A DNA stretch of 64,000 nucleotides, taken from positions 62,001 to 126,000 of the forward strand of contig SRSI01000046.1 in assembly GCA_005656395.1 (NCBI GenBank), given 5' to 3'. Positions 1-11,292 of this stretch are shown here, piece by piece. Within the stretch, counting starts at the first letter, position 1. Each line of letters begins with the position of its first letter. Source of the DNA: Strongyloides papillosus. Taxonomy: Eukaryota > Nematoda > Chromadorea > Rhabditida > Strongyloididae. The translations under genes were made by a program, and so were the position numbers. A model generated the notes under the pieces. It made no database searches, had not been told where the DNA came from, and was given only the letters and a program-made list of their open reading frames with translations.

Positions 1-689
1 TCTCTGATCTTTTTAACTTTTTTGAACTTTTTCTTCTTCTTTCTGAAGGTTTTTTTGTAAAAAGCATCAACTGTTTTGGGTAATAGATTAGACTGAGCTT
101 CAACTTTAGACAGAAACTGTTTGATAAACTCATTACGCTCTAAAACTGGCTCGGCGGTCATTAAATTTTCTGCAATCTTCTTAGCCTCCGTAAGTAACGG
201 TTCAGCATACATGTTGAGAAGTAAATGTACCATGACATGTGGATTGAGCTCCCCAAATGTATTCTTAAATTCCTGCATTTGTGCGGTAACTTGACCATGT
301 AAAGACGCAACTGATTCAGCTTTATCCAACTTAAGCAACCGACTAAGAATAGCTACTTTACTCTCTCGTACAGCATATTGTTGCTCCAAGAAAGTTACTA
401 CCATTTCCATGTCAGTCGTAGCCAATTTCGTACCAAAAGCTTGCCTTAAAGTGTTAACTACACTCTCTGATAACCAAGATAGAAGAATAGGTGTCTTCTC
501 TGCTTCTTTAACATGAGATTTCAAATCCGAAAAGACTAGTGCATTTTTCAACCGAAAAATGTTAAAATCATTTCCGTCAAAAGTGGTTCGACAGACAAGT
601 CTTTTGAGTTTTCCTGATGTTTGAAGCAAATCTATTAGTTGACTCTTTTTAAGTTTTGATAAAATGTCGGCATTGTCATCATCCGCCAT
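1..689 (-). CDS. gag: Gag-like ORF of an LTR retroelement, 3' end cut by window edge
   Basis: An open frame of about 229 codons reads on the minus strand from ATG at 687-689 to the window edge without a stop. The product begins MADDDNADILSKLKK, is rich in helix-forming residues, has no signal peptide, and ends in a very basic run of Lys/Arg near the window edge. It lies just downstream of a primer-binding-site-like sequence (TGG start), which is the gag position in an LTR element. GC content is clearly higher than in the flanks, as for the two other retroelements in this window. No zinc knuckle is reached before the edge. The family is not identified: Ty3/gypsy is likely, Pao/BEL possible. 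Confidence 0.6.
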   Translation of the reverse strand, partial: MADDDNADILSKLKKSQLIDLLQTSGKLKRLVCRTTFDGNDFNIFRLKNALVFSDLKSHVKEAEKTPILLSWLSESVVNTLRQAFGTKLATTDMEMVVTFLEQQYAVRESKVAILSRLLKLDKAESVASLHGQVTAQMQEFKNTFGELNPHVMVHLLLNMYAEPLLTEAKKIAENLMTAEPVLERNEFIKQFLSKVEAQSNLLPKTVDAFYKKTFRKKKKKFKKVKKIR

Positions 690-705
690 CCTGCCAGGAT
701 CGCCA
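689..705 (-). promoter_or_regulatory. Candidate tRNA primer-binding site
   Basis: On the minus strand TGGCGATCCTGGCAGGA begins with the TGG expected opposite a tRNA CCA end. From general knowledge it resembles the complement of a metazoan tRNA-Arg 3' end with about one mismatch. It overlaps the gag ATG. The LTR should end just upstream (at about 706), but no second LTR is in the window to confirm this. Confidence 0.35.
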
Positions 706-919
706 ATGTTAGCGTAATATTCAGTGATTGATTAATATGAATATAATGTACAGTAGCAGTCGGTTGCGCCTCATCATACCAAAGACATTCGTTATGATAT
801 CGCTGACACTTACTATAATACAAAATTATTATTTTTACTAACTTCTTATAGACGTTACTAGAATCCTATACGCATTCCTAGAACTAAAGTAGATTAATTT
901 TTAATAAACACACAGCAAT

Positions 920-1675
920 GACCCAAAGAATTTAAGAGTTATCTACATCAAATATGCTCTATCTTTGTAAAATTTGTTACATCTTGTGACAATTTGCGAC
1001 TCTTTTTTCAGACGGGAGGCATTCGCTTGTCTATGGTTACTCATATCTTTTCTTTTTTTTAATACCATTTCGCTTGATCATGAATGACCACGGGCAAGCT
1101 GATTTCTATTGTCTCTTTTTTAATTTAATTAGGGTAGGAGTCGCTGTAAAGTGCGTTGCCGTGTGTGAACTGAATCCAATTGAATAATCAAAAAATAAGT
1201 TAATAAAAAAGAATGCTTTTTCGCTTTCCCATTATATGTATGTGTTAGCTAAAAGCAAGTTTGGCTTATCTATTGATGATGGCATAATAATAAAATAATA
1301 TAATTTATTAAAAAAGGCTAGTTAAGAAGAGAGACTACAATATATATAATATTTTATATATTTAAAATATGGATAACTGTATATGCATATTATACAACAG
1401 TATGTTTCTTAAAAAAACCATTTTTGTTACTCAATAGACAAGCGAAAGTCACTTTTTCCAATTCAATTCCACTTTATTTTAATAATATTATTCTACTGTT
1501 TAACATACCTAAATTATGTTGAAGAATATTTTATTTGGTATGAAAGATACATGTCGCAAAAATGTACTAAGATGGTGCAAATTGCTAAAAAAGATGTCGT
1601 AAATTGTCATAAGATGTAGCAAATTTTACAAAGATGTAGCATATTTAATGTAGTTGACTGTCAAATTCCATTTTC
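920..1675. mobile_element. MITE-like element with long inverted ends and a nested inverted repeat
   Basis: About 80 bp at 928-1010 is the imperfect reverse complement of 1590-1669 (shared core: GTAAAATTTG, ACATCTT, GACAATTT). Inside it, 1013-1060 and 1395-1455 form a second inverted pair around GCTTGTCTAT/ATAGACAAGC. A related piece lies in both palindrome arms (about 5230-5290 and 25290-25350). There is no coding capacity. It is probably a non-autonomous DNA element nested in another. The exact ends and target duplication could not be fixed. Confidence 0.5.
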
Positions 1676-2013
1676 CCACAGCAATGGGTAATTAACTCTA
1701 AACTAAATTAAATAAAATTTCGGTGACACAACGGTTATATATATTAGTTTCCGATGACTTTTAAAATTGTGTGACAAAAACAGTTTATTTTAACCTTTAC
1801 TGATTTACTTTATTAAAAATAAATTGTTAGGTTATGAATAATAAAAAATGACAAAATAATCGAAATGGCGTATTACTATTATAATACTACAGATAAAAAG
1901 CCCATAAAGCTATAAAAAAATGAGCGAATTACAGTTCTTTGTAATTAAAATATTCTTGGTAAAAAAAATTATAACTAATATTTTAATTACTTGATACTTT
2001 GTTTTTTTTTAAT
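1676..2013. other. AT-rich spacer, nothing recognised
   Basis: The region lies downstream of pseudogene C on its strand and presumably includes its former 3' UTR. I see no ORF, RNA gene or repeat. Confidence 0.5.
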
Positions 2014-2477
2014 TTAACTTAATGTTATATTTCCAAGATGACAGTTCAAATCTGCATGCCTAACACAAGGAAAATCTGATAGGCTCATGTTACACTTTTC
2101 TGGAATTTTAAATACATCAGATATTTTTTCACTTCCTTTATCATATTCTATGGTAACATTACAATCTTAAATAAATAAATAAATTATTTTTTGTGTATTT
2201 ATTTACCTGGCTCACTATTACCTCCCAGATATGTAGCAAGATAGAATGGCATGTGGTTTTTTAAATGTTTTTCATCAACCAATACATTACGTGTACAATT
2301 TAGTTCTGCAGTGACATTTTTTATTTCAGTAGAATTCCAGTTGGACGTTCCAAAAACACTCAAATATTAACCACTTTCAAATGATATTTTGTATTGCTCA
2401 TAAGTCATTTTATACATTGAAATTGGAATTTTAAATATTGAAACAACTATAAATGCTTTAAATATTTTTGAGAACAT
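2014..2477 (-). pseudogene. Gene C: transthyretin-like secreted protein paralogue with a nonsense codon
   Basis: Two exons, 2207-2477 and 2014-2165, flank a 41-nt GT..AG intron (2166-2206). The splice phase is the same as in the intact paralogues in the palindrome. Codon 37 is TAA (2367-2369); otherwise the 141-codon frame is intact. The product would start with a hydrophobic signal sequence (MFSKIFKAFIVVSIFKI). It keeps the family landmarks: FGTSNW for GNVTW, KNVTAEL, KIPEKC and LGNITL at the C terminus. The single stop suggests recent loss. It lies outside the left arm, where conversion from the intact copies may not reach. Assignment to the TTL family rests on pattern likeness only. Confidence 0.65.
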
Positions 2478-3803
2478 TATTGCGAAATATTTTGACAATA
2501 TCAAAATAAAATTCTTTTAAATACCGAAAATTATCATAAAAAATACTGGGAAATAAATATTTAAATCCATATTTTTAATAATCAAAAAACATCAAATATA
2601 ATTACTTTTATATACTAATATTATTTTTACTACACACAAAAAATGGAACAAATTTTGACATTATTACATAAAATGCAAAAAAATGTCCCACCACTTTGAA
2701 ATGTCAAAATTTATTCAAATTTTAAAATATCAGGCGACAACAAAAATGTTTTAAATGATGCAAAATGTTAGATTTTCGCATAAATTTGGTCCTTTTTTTA
2801 CAAAAATATATACTTTTAATATTTTGAAGTAATGAAACATTTATTTAATCTTAGAAATTTTAAAAATACTACATCTAATTTAAAATCTAATTTGTTTTTA
2901 TAATATATTATGAAGTGAGTTATCAGAAGTCAATTTCGTGTAAAGTTGCTAACGTTTTAACAAAAATTATTCTTTTAAACAACCCGTTTACACCAGTAAA
3001 TTTAAAAATTTAGAAATTTTACAACAACAATAAGAAAGAGCAATAATTATCTGGCAATACAAAGTAATGTTTATTGAAAATATTATCTTAGTACTTGCTA
3101 TTTTTCTTATTTAAAATAAAATATTTAAAAATTTTTTTTACTATGAACAAAACGTATAATGTTTTAAAACTTATAAACAGTTTGACTTTTAAAGATGATC
3201 TTGAAAAACAGTATAAAAAAGTTGAGTCATCAGATGAATATAACTTTTTATAAAAATCTTATTTATAGTTATTCAAACAATTGAAGAATATTTAAAAAAT
3301 ACTATCATATGTCGATAAATACTCTTTATAAAAGCATTTTTTAATCTTATAATAAGTTAAATTCTAATATAGTATTTTAAAATGTATTGTAAAAAATAAC
3401 TTAAGTTTTAAAATAAAAACAATAAAATAAAAGCTAATTTTAATTATTGCCTTAATTTTTTGTACAAAATAATTGCGTTAAAATTATCGCAAATCAAGAA
3501 AATTCAAATTTTATTAGGTGGGACAAATTTATTACATTTTACGCAAATGTGTGTCCTATTTTTTTGTGTGTATAGATTGCGAAAATTTTAACATTACAGA
3601 ATCAGATTTCTAGTGGATGAATAAATTTTTAAATTTTGTCTGATGTCAAAATAAATTAAAAAAGAACAAACAATCAAATACGATATATAAAACAAATGTC
3701 TATTAAAATAATACCTATGTTCACTTGTAGAATAACAACATTTAAAAAAAACAATATGATTTAAACATTTAAGTAATAATTTGGAATGTATGATAAATAT
3801 GAA
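2478..3803 (-). other. Upstream block of gene C, homologous to that of gene A, split by a MITE
   Basis: Positions 2478-2632 and 3571-3803 together match the region upstream of gene A (6204-6600), including the stretches TAATATTATTTTTACTA and ATCAGATTTCTAGT. The duplicated unit therefore included several hundred bp of likely promoter. The match stops at 3803, where the palindrome arm starts with the mariner end. Confidence 0.6.
2633..3570. mobile_element. 938-bp MITE with CACACAAAA termini and TA target duplication
   Basis: The ends are CACACAAAAAATGGAAC and, at the right, the inverted form ending TTTTTTTGTGTG. The inverted similarity runs about 55 bp and includes GTCCCACC. TA flanks both sides (2631-2632 and 3571-3572). 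The paralogous upstream block of gene A is continuous across this point, which confirms an insertion. No ORF is present. TA duplication fits the Tc1/mariner superfamily. Relatives lie at about 26.8-27.33 kb and 54.69-55.45 kb. The insertion is 156 bp upstream of the gene C start. Confidence 0.75.
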
Positions 3804-5081
3804 GTTGTTCAATTGAAAATGTCACTTTTAAAATCATCAATTTTTAAATGATGATAATTTCTTTTTACGTTTACGTATCGCCACAAGATATATACCATCT
3901 TGTAGAGCAAATCGAGGAATATCATTGTCGTTTTTTTGCATTTTGTTCGCTATTATTAAAAAGTTGTTATTACTCTAAGAAGAAGTTACGTCAAAAATGG
4001 ATTTTCAACCAATCTACTTGTACGAGTTCAAACTTGGCAAAGCAGAAGTCAAAACTTAAAGGAAAATTAATAATGCACTTCGCTAAAGATCTACTTACAA
4101 ACGAATTATACAATGTTAGTTCAAGAAATTCCGCAATGGAAATATAAGTCTTCAAAGAAAGAAGAGTTTTCGTGGAGTAAGTGTTATTGAGAACGAAAAA
4201 TTAAAAAGAATGGTGGAGTATAATCCAAGAATAACTGTTCGGGATCTCGCAAAAGAATTGGATGTCAGTGTTGGAACTATATCCAATCACTTAAAATACA
4301 TAAATATGAAGAAAAAATGGATTCAATCAAACCCCCTTGATTTAACTTCCGACCAATGTTTAAGGAGATTGAAAACTTGTTCTTCTTTGATTCTTAGAAA
4401 AAAGAATAATCTATTTTTTAGTAGAATTGTAACGTGCGATGAAAAATTGATCATGTTTGACAACCGTAGAAGGTCATCGCAATGGGTGGGCAAAAATGAG
4501 AACCCTAAAAACTTCCCGAAACTCAGGTATTCAAATAAGAAGGTAATCCTAGTTATTTGGTGAAATTGTGATGGAATCATCCATCATAAGTATCTAAATC
4601 CTAGAGAAACTATGACTGCAGACAGATACTGTAAGGGAGAAGAAGAAATGCGCAAAAAATTATCTGTTCTGAAGCCTGCATTGGTCAACAAAAGAGGCCA
4701 ATATTACTCCATGATAATGCTAAACCTCACACTTCAAAAACGACGGTGCAGAAGCTTAAAGAATTGTAATATGAAACTCTCCCCACATCCTCTTTATTCA
4801 TCGGACTTGTCTCCAACAGATTATCATTTATTTAAGAAATTAGAGCTTCATTTGTGGCAGAAGAATATTACTAAATCTGATGACCTGAAAAATGACGTCT
4901 TAGAGTTTTTGGATTCTAGAGACCGGAGTTTTTTTTCAAATGTCATAAATAAACTTGTATCACGTTGGCAACAATGTACTGATTTCAACGGTACTTATTT
5001 TAAATAAAAATATTTTTTTTTGGCTGAGTTATAACATTTTAAAATTGAATGTCAAAAAGCGACATTTTCAATTGAACAACC
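3804..5081 (+). mobile_element. Mariner element, left arm copy (dead)
   Basis: Inverted ends GTTGTTCAATTGAAAATGTC and its complement bound a degenerate mariner transposase. The inner end is followed by TA. The outer end lacks both the TA and the first G: the sequence reads ATATGAA before GTTGTTC, so this copy is cut exactly at its tip. The right arm copy (25502-26780) is complete with TA on both sides. It sits in a relic of the CACACAAAA element family (5084-5129). Confidence 0.85.
3848..5007 (+). pseudogene. Mariner transposase, broken
   Basis: The DDD-type mariner transposase is in pieces. A helix-turn-helix part is recognisable at about 4210-4320 (ITVRDLAKELDVSVGTIS). The first catalytic Asp lies in TCDEKLIMFD at about 4434-4463. 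The second-Asp motif (HDNAKPHT) is present only in another frame, at about 4707-4735. The third is in SSDLSPTDYHLF at about 4798-4833. There is a TGA at 4561-4563 where the family has Trp. Frames shift near 4150-4200, 4700 and 4765. The same defects occur in the right arm, so the element was dead before, or was homogenised after, the arms formed. Confidence 0.85.
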
Positions 5082-5083
5082 TA

Positions 5084-5129
5084 ATATAAATCGTATTGGT
5101 CTAAAAAACATGTTTAGGTTTTTTGTGTA
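5084..5129. repeat. End fragment of the element family found intact at 32092-33597
   Basis: This stretch matches the last 44 bp of the element that interrupts the second Ty3 copy (TCGTATTGGTCTAAAA.ACATG, ending TTTTGTGT). The mariner inserted at a TA beside it. The mirror copy is at about 25454-25499. Confidence 0.6.
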
Positions 5130-5722
5130 CATTCTTCGAAAAAATCATAGAAAATGGGTAGTTATAATATAAAACTATGTTAATATAAAATAGAAAAAAT
5201 GCTTCTTTGCTTGTCCATATTTTGTATACTATAAAAAAAACCATTTTGCTTACCCATTGACAAGCGAATGTCAACTCTCCCGTAAAAATGATATTTTATG
5301 GAACTTTTTAAGGAATGCCTTTTTTTGATAAATTGATTGTTTGGAAATATGTGTTTATATTTTAAATCTCTAACATTACTACTGTGATTATTTTATTATA
5401 AAATTGAAAAAATAAAGATAGTTTTTGTGTACATAAATGTTTATTAAAAAAAACAGAAAAAAATGACGTTAGCAAAAAATCTCTACAATTTTTTTTGTAC
5501 TTGAGATTTATGAACGACCTTGAAAAACGTTTTAGTAGAAAAGAGAAACTACCAAATGCGCACGATATTATAAAAATAGACTAAAGATAGAAAAGTTATT
5601 AAACATTTTATGCAACTGCGATTTATATTTCAGTCCACATTGTAGAAAATAAAAACCTTAAAACCCATAAGAAATAAAGAAATCGCAGTTTTTTGTAATT
5701 ATTTGTTTTATTCTGATAATTT
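5130..5722. other. AT-rich DNA downstream of gene A with a short MITE relic
   Basis: Around 5230-5290 is a relic with GACAAGCGAATGTCAACTC, related to the nested repeat at 1013-1455. An 8-A run here has 9 bases in the other arm, the only arm difference I noticed. Nothing else is recognised. The mirror is 24860-25453. Confidence 0.5.
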
Positions 5723-6203
5723 TCAATTTTTAATTTCATCTAGAGTAATATTTCCTAGATTACACGCATATTCCTCTATATCCAAGCGTATTGATTTTTG
5801 ATAATCAAAACTGTCTTTGTTCGTACAATTATCTGGAATTTTTTCTACCAAAGATTTTGGTTCATCTTTATTATTATAAGTGATGTTAACAAAAAAATCA
5901 CCTAAACAAACATATTATTTTTCTATATATTTATTTACCTATATCATCATAATTACTACCTCCTGCATATAAATAAAGAAAGAATTCTTGATTTTTAGTT
6001 ACATTTTTAACATAACTTTTTTCTGGATGCTTTGTATTATTTAATGCTGCTTTGACAGAATTTATACCTTCATCAATCCATGTAACATTTCCAAAAGCAC
6101 TAATATACAAACCTTGTGGAATAATAATAGTCCGATAAGTATAAGACATTGAAATTCTATATATTAAAATGATAAAAAATGTCGTGAATATCTTTAAAAA
6201 CAT
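5723..6203 (-). CDS. Gene A (left copy): small secreted protein, transthyretin-like
   Basis: Two exons, 5939-6203 and 5723-5901, surround a 37-nt GT..AG intron (5902-5938, phase 1), giving 147 aa. The N terminus is a clear signal sequence (MFLKIFTTFFIILIYRISMS). The mature part has AFGNVTW, VKAALNNTK, an aromatic FFLYLYAGG strand, FFVNITY, KIPDNC and YACNLGNITL, with several N-glycosylation sites. The order and spacing (G.V.., N..V.A.L, dG.F.L-like strand, KIP, final LG.I.L) follow the nematode TTL fold. This is a pattern match, not an alignment, so the family is an inference. Genes B, C and D are paralogues. The right arm copy encodes an identical protein. It faces away from gene B. Confidence 0.75.
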
Positions 6204-6923
6204 TATTATGAAATATTTTGATTTGATAAAAATAAAATTCTCTTAAATACTGAAAATTATCATACAAAATGTTTAAAAGTAAATATTTAATGCTATATTT
6301 TTCAGAATCAAAGAATAATAAATATAATTACGATCATATAATAATATTATTTTTACTACAGATTACAAAAATTTTAACACCAAAAAATCAGATTTGAAGG
6401 AGATGAGTAAATTTATAAAATTTTGTCTGATGTCAACGTACATTAAAAAAGGCAAATAATCAAGTACGATATATAAAACAAATGTGTATTAAAATAATAC
6501 TTGTGTTCACTAGTAGAATGACAACATTTAAAAAAAACGATAAAATATAAACATCTAAGTATTAATTTAATATGTATGATAAATATAATACTCGGTATGA
6601 GAAAGTGATTTAAATAATGAAATAAAACATAAATGAGATCCAATTAGTGAGAATTTTACTTGTTTACAAATAGTCTGTATCTAAATTTTTATGCAATTTT
6701 TTCTTGTTAAGATTGAAGATTGATTTTTAAACTAATCAGAGGACGGCTTGATTATGTTTTATATTTGATTTAATATTACTCAAAACTTTGTAAAGTCTAT
6801 CATAAATGCTATCAAATTTTAATATTCAAAATCAAGATGTAAATTTTATTCGGCATTTTATGTTTTAAAATTTAATTTTGTGCATAGAAAATTATCAAAA
6901 TTGCAACTATTTTTAAAGCACTA
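6204..6923 (-). promoter_or_regulatory. Upstream region of gene A with the conserved paralogue block
   Basis: About 400 bp (6204-6600) is shared with the regions upstream of genes B, C and D, including ATCAAAGAATAATAAATATA and TAATATTATTTTTACTACAG. The empty target site of the Ty3 element of the other arm is TATG at 6575-6578. I identify no TATA box or SL acceptor with confidence. Confidence 0.45.
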
Positions 6924-8359
6924 CAGGGTGTTTCCAAAGTAGCTCCTCACTTGCGAACGCTTATAACTTTTTTTCTACTTGAGATAAAATCGTCAAACTT
7001 TGTGATTTAGTGAATAAGCGAAGTAATATTTTTTTATTTTCTTTTATTAAAAAATAATGGTTCCATCAGGACTTATGGCTTCTTAAAAAAATTTTTTTTG
7101 TTGCCTTTCTATAGACATAACTTCTTTTGACGAAGAGGTATTATGATGATTCTTTTACAGATCGAAAATTCAACTTCTTTTGTAATAAAATTAAAATAGC
7201 ATAAATGTTAAACTTCATTAACATTATTTTATTTCTAATTTAAACAAAAAAACCACGGTTTTCGGCAAAATATCGTGGTTTTTTCAAAATTAAAGCTCAT
7301 TGGGAAAATTCTCATAAATGTGTTATTATTATTTTGATAGAGTTAACGAAGCTCTATCGAATAGGTATAGTGGCATTAAAATTAGATAAAATTGACGAAA
7401 GTTATGATCTAGCAAAGATTCCCAATTCCGTACTTTTGTTAAAAAATTAAGTTACAAACATTATTTTTTTCAACATATTTGATACCTAATAGCATTATTA
7501 TCATAAATAAAGTTTGCTAATTTACAGTATATTGCTTATTTGTTCATATATAATCAAAAAATTTTATTAATTTTTACCACTTATATTTTCAAGAAAATTA
7601 TTTTTCTTAATATTTCTCATTTTTTATTTGTATTTCATATCTTTTAACATAATTATTATTCTATAAAAGCATTCTTACGTACTTTTCAAAAATATCGTAT
7701 GTTCGACCTTGTTATTTTAGAATTTATGTTTGAAATATGAATAGTTAACAATAAAAAATTAAAAAATGTTTCATTCACTTTTAATAAAAAGCATTATAGA
7801 TGTTGAAAAATTAAAAAAAAATGACATACTTTTTTAAATACTTAAAAAAATGGAAAAATTAGACTGTACTTGGATTGTCATAACTTTTTTAAAACATATT
7901 ACCAATAAAAAATATTATCACTGTTAAATAGAACATCATTTACTCTATGAGAATAATGATAAAGCTTTTATGAGAATCTTCTCGAAAAACTTTAATTTTG
8001 AAAAAACCACGAATTTTTGGCAAAAATCGTGTTTTTTTTGTTTTAATTAAAAATTTAATAATTTTATGAATTTTAATACTTTTGATATCAAGAACTCTAG
8101 TACAGAAGAAGTTGGGCTTTCGATCTGTAAAAAAATCATTTCGATATCAATTTATAAGAATAAGTTACACGCGCAGAAAGACAAAAAAACACATTTTTTT
8201 AAATAGACATAATTTCTGATAGAACCATAATTTTTGAAAGAGAAAAAAATAAAAAATATTGTATTTTTGATCTACTAATTTACAAAATTTCGCGTTTTAT
8301 CTTTTCAAATAAAAAAGTTATTAACGTTTACAGGTGGGGAGTTATTTTTGAACACCCTG
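6924..8359. mobile_element. 1436-bp foldback element with CAGGGTGTT ends and TA duplication (left arm)
   Basis: The ends are CAGGGTGTTTCC and GAACACCCTG, flanked by TA (6922-6923, 8360-8361). Imperfect inverted similarity extends for several hundred bp from each end. It includes small hairpins of the type AAACCACG...CGTGGTTT around 7250-7290 and their counterpart near 8000-8040. There is no ORF of note. TA duplication suggests the Tc1/mariner superfamily, mobilised in trans. The mirror copy is 16968-18403, and diverged pieces lie near 55.5-55.8 kb. Confidence 0.75.
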
Positions 8360-9940
8360 TAGAATTACAACAATTAAATTAATAGATAAACAATTTTGTA
8401 TTTAAAAATGTCATAGATATAATTGATATTGTTGAGTTTCTTTATTTTTCGATTATTGAAAAGTATTAATTTACTCAGAAATTAAAGTTAGTTAATTGTT
8501 TAAAACTATTAAAAATATTACTTTTTTAAATTTTAAAAGAATTAAATGATTTATTTTTTTTCTACTTGATTTACTAAAAAAATAAAAACTTTAGCATATT
8601 TGGTATTGTAAATCGTGTGTAGAATTTTGATACAAGAGCTCAAGAACACCACGAAAACCAAACACTTAGTAGAAGTCTTTATACAAATTGATTCATCATA
8701 CTTAATTAAATATGATAAACATAAGTCAAACACTTTTCAGATAGTACAACAACTTCTTCAAAAGACGATGTCATAATTTATACAAATACACCATTACACT
8801 CGGAAGCAAATCTGTATTTTCAGAGACAGATTATGACTATCTCTGGCGTACTCACAAAACTAAATCTAATAAACAACATCTAGGACTAAAATCTTGAAGA
8901 AGTAATGCTTTTATTCAACTACAATTCAAAGAAAAGCTTCACACCTTTCAAAAAGCATTTTTCAACAAAATTCAAACACTTAAACAGACATTTTGTCACA
9001 AAAATTTATAAAGGGGAAAGAATTAATACTAATTAGAAATGATCTTATTAATTATTGTAAGAAAAAAACAAAAAAATTTAGAGACTATTTTTGATGAAGG
9101 TAAACTTGTTAAAGCGATATCAAAAAGTGGTCGCACTTTATTAGTTTAAGACAAAAAAAAAAGAATGTAAAAAGCTTTAAGGTAAAAAAGAAAATTACGT
9201 CAAAAAAACTTAATTTCTTACGTATTTATCAATCTTCTATTCACTCATTAATTCTCACGTTTTCAATATCTAAGAATGGAGAAGTTAAAGACACGGCACA
9301 TCTCTAAAATTTGATTACAATCTTCAATATATATTTTAGAATAATGATAAAATCTCTTAATTTATGCTTAATAGTTAGAACTTAAACTTTAATACATTTT
9401 AATATTTATAATTGTTAGGAATACTAAAGTTTCTAATACCACACATAAAACTTTTACTGTATAAGTAAATAAACAATAAAAAAAGGTTATTGTAAAATTG
9501 TACGAAAATTTATATGAATCGTTTGGGATAACACCTAAATTTAATAAAATTTAGACAGTCATAAGCCACATTATGTGGGAGAGACATAACGGAAAAATAA
9601 AAAATTTAATTTATAAACAAGTTTATAGAATAATTTGTCATAAAAAAGTTTTTTAATGGTTAAAGCAGAATAACAATTAAAATTTTTCTGAATATGTTCT
9701 AAAGTTTACTAAAAGAAACTGAAGATTTGAGTAAAAAACATTTATAATTCAAAAATCATTTTTTGTTTAATTTATTTAGTGTAATTATTAAAAAAATGGT
9801 TTTTTAACTATGTCAACAATATAATCGTACTGATTTTTTATTATATTATTTTTTCTCAATATTTGCATGTAAAGCAAATAATCGATCACTAACCAAAACA
9901 ATGAAATACAATATCTGTGAGTATTTTTTTATTGTAAATT
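8360..9940. other. Non-coding DNA with an unresolved coding-like relic
   Basis: The interval 8760-9060 has higher GC than its surroundings. On the plus strand it reads as interrupted peptide-like segments (for example VIIYTNTPLHSEANLYFQRQ and KHFSTKFKHLNRHFVTKIYK). A 60-codon frame on the minus strand (8551-8733) is probably chance. I recognise no family. The segment 8360-8560 has a diverged, MITE-free relative at 42230-42425. The mirror is 15387-16967. Confidence 0.35.
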
Positions 9941-10754
9941 GTTTTAAATTGATCGGTAATAAAAATTGATAAGATATTATTATACTAAAAATTGTATTTA
10001 TTTTCAAATGCTCATGTTTGGTTATAATGATAAAAAAAATTAAATTATTATTGGTACCTTATAATAGTTGATTAAAATAATCACAATTTCGGCAATTATT
10101 ATGCACATAATGATGTTTTTTAAATGTGTAATGTCGGGCAAAGCGTAAATCTTAATTTTGAATAATAAAATTGTTTTTGTATAAAAATTGGTAAATGCTT
10201 ATGCAAACTTTACAAACTTTTATGTTATATTAAATTAAATATAAACAATCTTCAATCTTAATATGAAAGAATGACAAAAAGGTATCATAACAACTATTTG
10301 AAAGCAAAATCCTCACTAATAGACCTTATATATGTTTTATTTTATTATTTAAATCACTTTCTTATACCGAATATTAAAATTTCTCACACATTCTAAATTA
10401 GTACTTGTATTTCATAATTTATTATTTTGCTTATTTTAAATAGTATGAAACAAATAACCACATAGATTGTTTAAATAAACATTTTTTTAATATTGTACTT
10501 GATTGTATTTTTTAATGTGTGTCGATATCAGACAAAATTTAAAAATTTACTCATTTGCTAGAAAAACTGATTATATGATGTTATAATTTTTGTAATCTGT
10601 AGTAAAAATAATATTAGTATATACTTGTAATTATATTTATTATTCTTTGATTCCCAATAGTATAGATTTAAATATTTATTATCAATATTTTTGTATATTA
10701 ATTTTCAGTATTTAAGAAGATTTTATTCGTATAATATCAAACTATTTTGAAATA
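9941..10754 (+). promoter_or_regulatory. Upstream block of gene B, homologous to that of gene D
   Basis: This interval is a diverged inverted match of 28151-28960 upstream of pseudogene D. Shared stretches include the GCCCGACATTA/TAATGTCGGGC area, ATAATAATTTGATT-like runs, and the block ending in the common TAATATTA.TTTTACTACAG. The duplication unit for B and D was therefore over 1 kb. Confidence 0.5.
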
Positions 10755-11226
10755 ATGTTTTTAAGAATATTTACAGTATTTATAGTTTCTTTAATATATA
10801 TAGTTTCAATATCTCATTCTTATGACATGTACTCTTGGCAAAATTCTTTCTATATTACTGCTATGGGAAATGTTACCTGGAGTGATCCATATATAAAAAA
10901 TGTTACGGCAGCACTATATAATACAAAAAATTCATTTACATGTGATACTGCAAAATTAACAAGTAATAAAACATTTATTCTTTCTAAATATGTAGGAGGG
11001 GAATTTAACAAAGGTAAACAATTATATAGAAAAATAATTTTTTTGTTTAGAAGATTTTATTGTTAACATCACTTATACTTACAATGGTCAAGGTAAATCT
11101 TTGGTAAATAAGATTCCAGATAATTGTACGAATAAAGATAGCTATACCACTACAGTGGGTTATAATTATAACGAAAAAAAAGATTATACGTGTGTTCTTA
11201 AAAATATTACACTAACTAATGAATAA
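10755..11226 (+). CDS. Gene B (left copy): small secreted protein, transthyretin-like
   Basis: Exons 10755-11013 and 11051-11226 surround a 37-nt GT..AG intron (11014-11050, phase 1), giving 144 aa. The signal sequence is MFLRIFTVFIVSLIYIVSIS. The mature region carries ITAMGNVTW, VTAALYNTK, a TFILSKYVGG strand, DFIVNITY, KIPDNC and YTCVLKNITL. It has three Cys (in FTCD, DNC and YTC) and many N-X-S/T sites, so it is probably a glycosylated, disulfide-bonded secreted protein. It differs clearly from gene A but has the same intron position. The mirror copy (14101-14572) encodes an identical protein. The Helitron-like element starts less than 100 bp after the stop. Confidence 0.78.
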
Positions 11227-11292
11227 GGAGAAAATTATTAAAAAAAATTATTGTTAAAAATCATTATTCTTTAATAAAAAGTAAAAGCATTA

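Noticed and set aside
6443..6643. 66-codon ORF, with a similar one at 3594-3812
   Set aside because: Their similarity reflects the duplicated upstream block of the TTL-like genes, not coding conservation; both run antisense to it in AT-rich DNA.
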